From NCBI GenBank assembly GCA_031835245.1, contig JAVKOQ010000640.1:1-22084 (forward strand): a stretch of 22,084 bases of DNA. The letters are read 5' to 3'. Origin of the DNA: Balamuthia mandrillaris (lineage: Eukaryota; Discosea; Longamoebia; Balamuthiidae). The translations under genes were made by a program, and so were the position numbers. Of the stretch, positions 17,018 through 22,084 are shown piece after piece. Position 1 is the first letter of the stretch. Each line of letters begins with the position of its first letter. The notes under the pieces were generated by a model that did not search any database, was not told the origin of the DNA, and was given only the letters and a program-made list of their open reading frames with translations.

Positions 17018-18594
17018 TTACAAAAGCCACGATCCCAAGTCCTCGTACTCCTCTTCTCCCACATAGTCCTGGCCTTCATCCAAAGTCTCTTCAGCAGCAT
17101 CATCGTGCTTCTTCTCTTTTCCTTTTTCTTCCTTCTCCTCTTTCTCATCGTCGGTTTGTTGGTGGCTCCACAACAACATCCACTTTTGCTCCACTTTCGG
17201 TCGAACCAACAACACGAAAAAGTACTTGACTACTGCGATGAACATCCATCCACGAAACAAAGAGAAGAGGGATGCAGAGGGCGTTGTATTGAGCAAACGT
17301 TTGCGAGTGCTGATGACGTTAAACGGGTAAGCCACAACGTGTTTCACAATGCATCCGATAAAAATCGCTCTGATGAACTGATAAAATATTCTTCTTCTCT
17401 TCATTCGTTCCTCTTCTTCATCCTTTTCGTCTTTTTCTTCATTACGTTGGTGTTGAATAACGTCGTAAATTTTGGAAGCTACGCGGAGTAACATGAGAGC
17501 CATTATAGCGTCAAAACCGGATTGAAGGAGAGTGTAGAAGAGACGTGGCAGAAAACCAGAATACAGCTTCTTTACCAATGCCAATAAGGGAGAAGGAGAA
17601 GCGGATGGGGTTGCTCTTTTTTGTTTTTGTTGAAGTTGTTTTTGTTGTTCAAGAGACATGTAGAACATGTCTTTGGCTTGAGAGAGAGTGATTTGACGTT
17701 GGACGATCATCATGAGAAACATCTTCAACATTTGAAGCCCGGTTGACCATTTCTGTTTTTTTTTTTTTTTGAAAAAAAGACCCAGTAAGAAATACCAATG
17801 AAGAGTAAGAGAGGGAACGAGAAAAATCAACGAAAAGAAAGAATTCAAAGAGGAAATGGAGATAAACAAACCATAATAGTCTTAGGAGAGATAAGAGGCT
17901 GTTGTGCAGCTTCGTTTGGTGCAATAGCCCGAGTGGCCAAGGTCAAGAATGGATATGACACAAAGCTGGCCACAGCCGAAATTACAACGTTGTAAAGCAC
18001 AATCTTTGCATTCTGCAACAAACCCGACGCATTCTTCTTTGCCGACAAACGCAAATTCGTCCTTCCTCTCTTCTCTCTTCTCTCGTTGCTGTCAAGCGAA
18101 GAAGAAGGAGAAGCTGAAGATAACGACGACGACGAAGAAGAAGAAGAGAGTTGCTGCTGAGCGAGCAGGAGAACGTCAAAGTTTTGCGTCATGTCCGAGA
18201 CGGGTCGAAACAACAGGTAACAAAGCGCAAAGGCCGCAAAGCGTTTCGCCCTCTGTAGCACGTCGTCCTGGGAGAGCTCAATTTTTTGTCGACGCTGCAG
18301 GTGAAAGCGGAACTCGGCCTCCTTCTCCAGGTGAAGGAACTGTTTGAGGGCGTTGAGGCTGAGGTACTTCTTGTAGAGCGGCACCGCTCGCTTCTTCCTG
18401 TGATTCATCAGCCGGAAGAGGGCGCGGTGGAGGTAGCTGAAGCAGAGGCAGTAGAGGGCCTTGGAGAGGGCGCCAGGGATCAGGCCGCGATAAAATGTGG
18501 CGAGGAGGGTGTTTCCTGGCTTCTTCCCTTCTCGCAACAACGTTTTTAAACTCTCAACTAGCCTTTTGTTGTTTGCCAACATAAGATTAGTCAT
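17018..18594 (-). CDS. divergent SLC25 (mitochondrial carrier)-like membrane protein
   Basis: Two exons (18594-17872 and 17752-17018) join in phase across a 119-bp intron (donor GTTTGT, acceptor AAACAG), giving 485 aa. Carrier-like pieces: TFYRGLIPGALSKALYCL (33-50), YPFLTLATR (214-222), GFLPRLFYTLLQSGFDA (about 307-323) and YPFNVISTR (383-391) followed by LFSLFRGW. The two YPFxxxxTR segments stand where carriers have PxD/ExxK/R. Asp/Glu and Lys are replaced, as in atypical members such as the MTCH/SLC25A46 group. The usual length is about 300 aa; here a poly-Ser loop (about 160-180) and acidic/basic low-complexity linkers lengthen it. The acidic C-terminal tail is probably soluble. An outer-membrane or peroxisomal site is possible. 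The family call rests on weak motifs, so an unrelated multi-pass protein cannot be excluded. Confidence 0.7.
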
Positions 18595-19046
18595 TTTTTA
18601 AAATAAAAAATGAGTCATCGTTGGTCGGATTGGATTTGCGAAGAGATAAAAAAATCGTTCAAACATACCCTGCGTTGTGTAGTTGCATGTGAGTGCAGAC
18701 AAGAAGGAAGGGCCATTCTCCCAAGAAGGAGAGGAGGTGGTGGCCTTGGTAAAGGGACAAGCACTGCATGGAGAGCTCCCCTCTTCTTTCCTCTTTATTG
18801 CTTTTTTGGTTTTAATTTTTCTTTAGCTGTTTGCCTATCTCATGTCCTTTTCATATAATTCCGAACTATAGATTTCGTCCTCTCTCCTGTCTTCCTTTAA
18901 TTTTGAGCAGCATGGGTGCACTTTTTGTGAACCATTGCTGCAAGTGTTGTGGACGTTCTTGGTAATCTAAAAAACAAAATTGTCATGGGTTGGATTCGAA
19001 TTCGTGTACAATATAAAAAAACAAGTGTTTCTCTTCTGTCTCTCTT
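18595..19046. other. intergenic region between the SLC25-like start and the Frizzled-like stop
   Basis: This region holds the promoter side of the SLC25-like gene and the 3' end of the Frizzled-like gene, both on the minus strand. CpG frequency is ordinary. I see no clear AATAAA signal on the minus strand just after 19047. A plus-strand frame from 18610 (82 codons) has no recognisable features. Confidence 0.5.
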
Positions 19047-21906
19047 TTACTCCGAGGCAGAGTCCTCGCTTGCAGACTCTTCGTCTTGGGTCAGGGTCAA
19101 GGCAGGATCCGTCTTGCGTCTGAAGGAAGAGCTCTTGTGCGAGGCGCTGGAAGTCGAGCTCCTCGACACCGTCAACTTCCTCTGCACCCAATCCTTCAGC
19201 TTGAATTCTCCCTTGCCGCCGTCGCTGTCTCCGCAACAGGCTCCTCGGAAGAGCTTGGCCCAATGTCTGACAATGTCCATGGACATGAAGTTGAGGAAGA
19301 GCACAAAACCCAAGCAGCAGTACCCCACGGAGCGGAGAGTCACCAGAGCATAAGTGGTGCCTCCCTCGGGTATAGTGCACTCATCGCCTGGGTAGTCCGG
19401 ATCCAAGATGACATAGAGGCACGTATAATACTCCTCGTAGGCGGCTACAAGTTCGTCCTCGTTCACCAACTCGTGGAGCTGGAAGGCGAAGACGCAGACG
19501 TAGATGAGGAGAAAGGCAAAGAGGAAGCAGAGCAAGCGTATGTAGAATGCCATGAACTTGGACTTGGAGGCCGAGTCAGAGGCCTTCATGGCAAGACGGG
19601 TGACGAAGTAGAGACAGAGCAGGAAGAATATTCCGCCTACAAAGAGGAGAAGAGCTACTGGAATGGCCCAGAGACCCAGTTGATAGCCTGGCCCCGATTC
19701 CGCGGTGATGAAACAACTATTGTTTTGTTTTGCACAGGAATGAATGAGATAAAGAAAGCGAACTTCTAACTCAAAAGGAAAAGGAAGAACTGGACTACAG
19801 AAGAGCAACACTAACAAAACAGCACCAAAAGGAGAAGAAGAAATGAACGTACAAGCTTCCAGAAGAACGGAATCCGATGTGATCAGTGGCCACTGCGATG
19901 ATGCTGAAGAGCAAAGGAATGCCCCATGCTACAGCGTGATAGACTCCGATGCGAATCCATTCTCTGCCTCCTTCGAACCAATGAGGAATGCTTTTGCTGA
20001 ACATCATCTATGCAGTTTACGCGCCAGAAGGAACCAACAAACGAAGAAAAGAAAGGCTTGACGTCAGAAAGAAACAATCTACAAGAACGTGTGATAACAG
20101 TAAAACACAACGTACACTAAACCACATGTTGAAAGCGGTGATGGACCACCAAAACGTGCCAGACAGAAAACCAAACATCAGAATAAAACCTATGATAGTG
20201 CGTCTTATGTTAAAACTAGAGAAATGAGATAACGGAAGCAACTAGACAAAAGTTATACCTTGAGCGGAGCAAGTATCGCCTCTTACGATAAGATCTTCAG
20301 GAACAAACTCCACATCGAGATGGACGGCAGGATTCCATCCTCCATTTGCTCCTCTCTCCTGTTCGGCTTCCATATTATAATGCACTTCGGGGAAGAGCGT
20401 GGTCCCCCCATCGCACCACACTTCCTGATAGCCAGCGAAAGTAGGGAGGATCATAGCAAAAGCCGCTATATGCCCGCTGATGGCCGTCATCATGACCATG
20501 TTGGAGGGAAAGCCTCGAAGGTTGGCGTTCACCCCGTAAGATAACACCAGGAACAAACTTGAGGCCTGTTGTTGTAGACAAGAGAACGAGTGAGTCGCAA
20601 GGAAAGGAGGAGACAACTAGAAGGAAGCAAGGACAACAAAAGAGGGCACGTACCCAAGACAGCCATGCCAGGACCAACTGCAACACCTTTAAAGTGTCGT
20701 ACTGCTCCTCCTCCAAACTCGGCAATGGGCATTCAAACACGCAGAACCTCTTCTCCACATCGTACACAAGCGGCTCCACGCAGTTAAGAATGACATTCTC
20801 TCTCGTCTGAGGCACTCCTTCGCAGGTGCCTTCTCCCACATAAAGCTCCTCTTTGGGGATCGTCCCCGTCTTATCGACGTTATAAACGGGATAGGTTTGG
20901 TTGGGAGAGAAGAACTCAAAGTCCGGGGAGACTCCCACGTCTGTCATGTCGCAGCTCCAAGACTCGTAGGTCGTGTTGAGAGGGCGGTAGGCCATAACGC
21001 TGAGAGAAGCTCCAAAGGCTTGCAAAAGGGGACCACACGTAGTTTCTGTAGGTTAGTCGGTTGGTGGTTGTTAGTGGTTCTGCGCTTTTTTTTCTGAGTT
21101 GAAAGTGAGAGGTTAACTTACGGGCGTGTTCGCATACAGAAGTGCAAATTCTCTTTGGAACTGGAATGACCTCTATTGTTGTTTTTGGTTTCGTTTTCAA
21201 TGAGAGAAGGGAGCAGAGAAACAGAGAAGAGAGAAGCAGAGCAGCCGAGAAGCCGATAAGCAGAGTTAAGGAGAAGGGAACAAGAGAAGAAGAGGCGCAA
21301 AGAAATAAAAAAAAGCCTACCTCCGTCAACCACCTCGCAAGGCCTTAGCCATGTGGCACAAAGCAAACGCAAAAACGCCCCGAGGCATGGTCCTATGTCG
21401 AAGTCTATGCTGGGCAGCCCCAAAGAGTTGGCGTTGCCTGCAAACCTTCCCTCCATTTGTTCCATGGTTCTTCGCATGGGAAAGTCGTGAGTCCCGTTGC
21501 TGATGCCATTGGGAACCCATATCATCATGCCCTCTTTTTTTTGTTTTTTTTTTTTTTTTTTTTGTTGGTTATGTGTTGAGGGGAGGGGAGAGAGAGAGAG
21601 AAAGAGAGAGAGAAAGAGAAAGAGAAAGAGAAAGAGAAAGAGAAAGAGAGAGAGAGAGAGAGACGAGTGTGAAAAGAAACAAAACATACTTGTATATCCA
21701 AACTGTTCGCAGTGAGCGGGGGAAGCGGTCCATGGCATGCAAGTGCCTCCGTAAAGGTCCTCCTCGTCCCACTCTGTAGGGCTGTACTCCCAGGGTTCAT
21801 CATCTTCCTCCTGAGCCCCCACCAACGAATGTGCAGACAAAGCAATAATAATAACACAAAGGACCAGAGAAGCCAACGAAGAGAAACACCTTGGTGTTCG
21901 TTTCAT
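19047..21906 (-). CDS. Frizzled/Smoothened-like seven-transmembrane receptor
   Basis: Eight exons join in phase: 21906-21690, 21533-21321, 21172-21122, 21045-20654, 20565-20259, 20189-20116, 20007-19853, 19716-19047, giving 692 aa. Start MKRTPRC is chosen because a signal peptide follows (hydrophobic 11-29, likely cut near Ala31). A Frizzled-type cysteine-rich domain spans about 56-210 with about nine cysteines, including GPCLGAFLRLLC, RICTSVCEHA and TTCGPLLQAFG. Seven helices follow; TM3 has the family's TFWWSITAFNMW (cf. LWWVVLT), and TM4 has AVAWGIPLLF (cf. AWGLPA). The C-terminal tail is Ser-rich and acidic. The metazoan KTxxxW Dishevelled motif is not present after TM7 (MDIVRHWAKLF). Similar receptors are known in Dictyostelium (fsl genes) and some fungi. 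The exon 6/7 joint could differ slightly. Ligand and pathway are unknown. Confidence 0.92.
21588..21662 (-). repeat. (TC)n/(TTTCTC)n microsatellite in Frizzled-like intron 1
   Basis: A GA/GAAAGA tract on the plus strand (pyrimidine in the transcript) fills nearly half of intron 1 (21534-21689). An A-rich stretch follows just before the acceptor. Orientation is the same as in the kinase introns. Confidence 0.9.
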
Positions 21907-22042
21907 AGTTGTTCGTTTATATTGTTCCCGTTTTTCTTTACAAAAAAAAATTACAGCAGTCCGAACAAACTCCAACCAAGAGTTTGCGTTCGTTCAAACG
22001 ACCTATCATAAAGATATATTGAAGTGCAGGAGTAACGGGAGC

Positions 22043-22084
22043 ATGACGGAGGAGCAGAGACGTTCATTTCGGAACAACAGGAGG
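22043..22084 (+). CDS. possible start of a divergent plus-strand gene, cut by the window edge
   Basis: An ATG at 22043 opens a frame that stays open to the edge (MTEEQRRSFRNNRR), 136 bp from the start codon of the minus-strand Frizzled-like gene. CpG and GC content rise here as in other exons of the window. Fourteen codons are too few for a family call. The 21907-22042 interval would serve as a shared divergent promoter. Confidence 0.25.
   Translation, partial: MTEEQRRSFRNNRR

Noticed and set aside
18610-18858. Plus-strand 82-codon ORF
   Set aside because: No recognisable features, overlaps the promoter side of the SLC25-like gene and has no splice or homology support.

Overview
The window comes from a nuclear genome of a microbial eukaryote. 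Its protein genes are split by short spliceosomal introns of about 60-430 bp, mostly under 160 bp. It carries a nuclear-type tRNA-Ile(AAT), a decayed 18S rRNA copy and a chromodomain Ty3-type retroelement remnant. Pyrimidine microsatellites are very abundant in introns and even in exons. A Frizzled-like receptor outside an obviously animal context and a clathrin-adaptor kinase fused to an ANTH domain fit a protist or early-branching lineage. I cannot name the taxon from sequence alone.

Layout. Bases 1-7339 hold compact genes: the possible last codons of a plus-strand gene (3-56), a TDP2-like phosphodiesterase (217-1746, +), and, convergent with only 30 bp between the stop codons, a 12-exon gene (7339-1777, -). 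For that gene I could join every exon in phase into one 1391-residue NAK-family kinase plus ANTH protein. Bases 7340-8600 are intergenic DNA and a 430-bp CCT/CCCT pyrimidine tract. Bases about 8.7-16.77 kb form a gene-poor, strongly CpG-depleted island of decayed material: coding-like debris, two perfect hairpins, a truncated 18S pseudogene with a 275-bp insertion, a His-Cys-box/HNH zinc-motif relic, two coiled-coil or hypothetical ORFs, a nested 44/130-bp tandem repeat and the 3' end of a Ty3 chromovirus. CpGs return sharply at the tRNA-Ile gene (16823-16895). Bases 17018-21906 hold two more minus-strand genes: a divergent SLC25-like membrane protein (2 exons, 485 aa) and a Frizzled/Smoothened-like seven-helix receptor (8 exons, 692 aa, with signal peptide and cysteine-rich domain). 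A possible divergent gene starts at the right edge.

No operon-like cooperation is expected. The kinase-ANTH protein points to endocytic clathrin adaptors, the Frizzled-like protein to surface signalling, the SLC25-like protein to an organelle membrane and the TDP2-like protein to repair of topoisomerase-linked DNA ends. The most distinctive genome-level signals are the GTAC-type splice donors, the sense-strand bias of intronic TC repeats, and the sharply bounded CpG-poor island around the dead rDNA copy.
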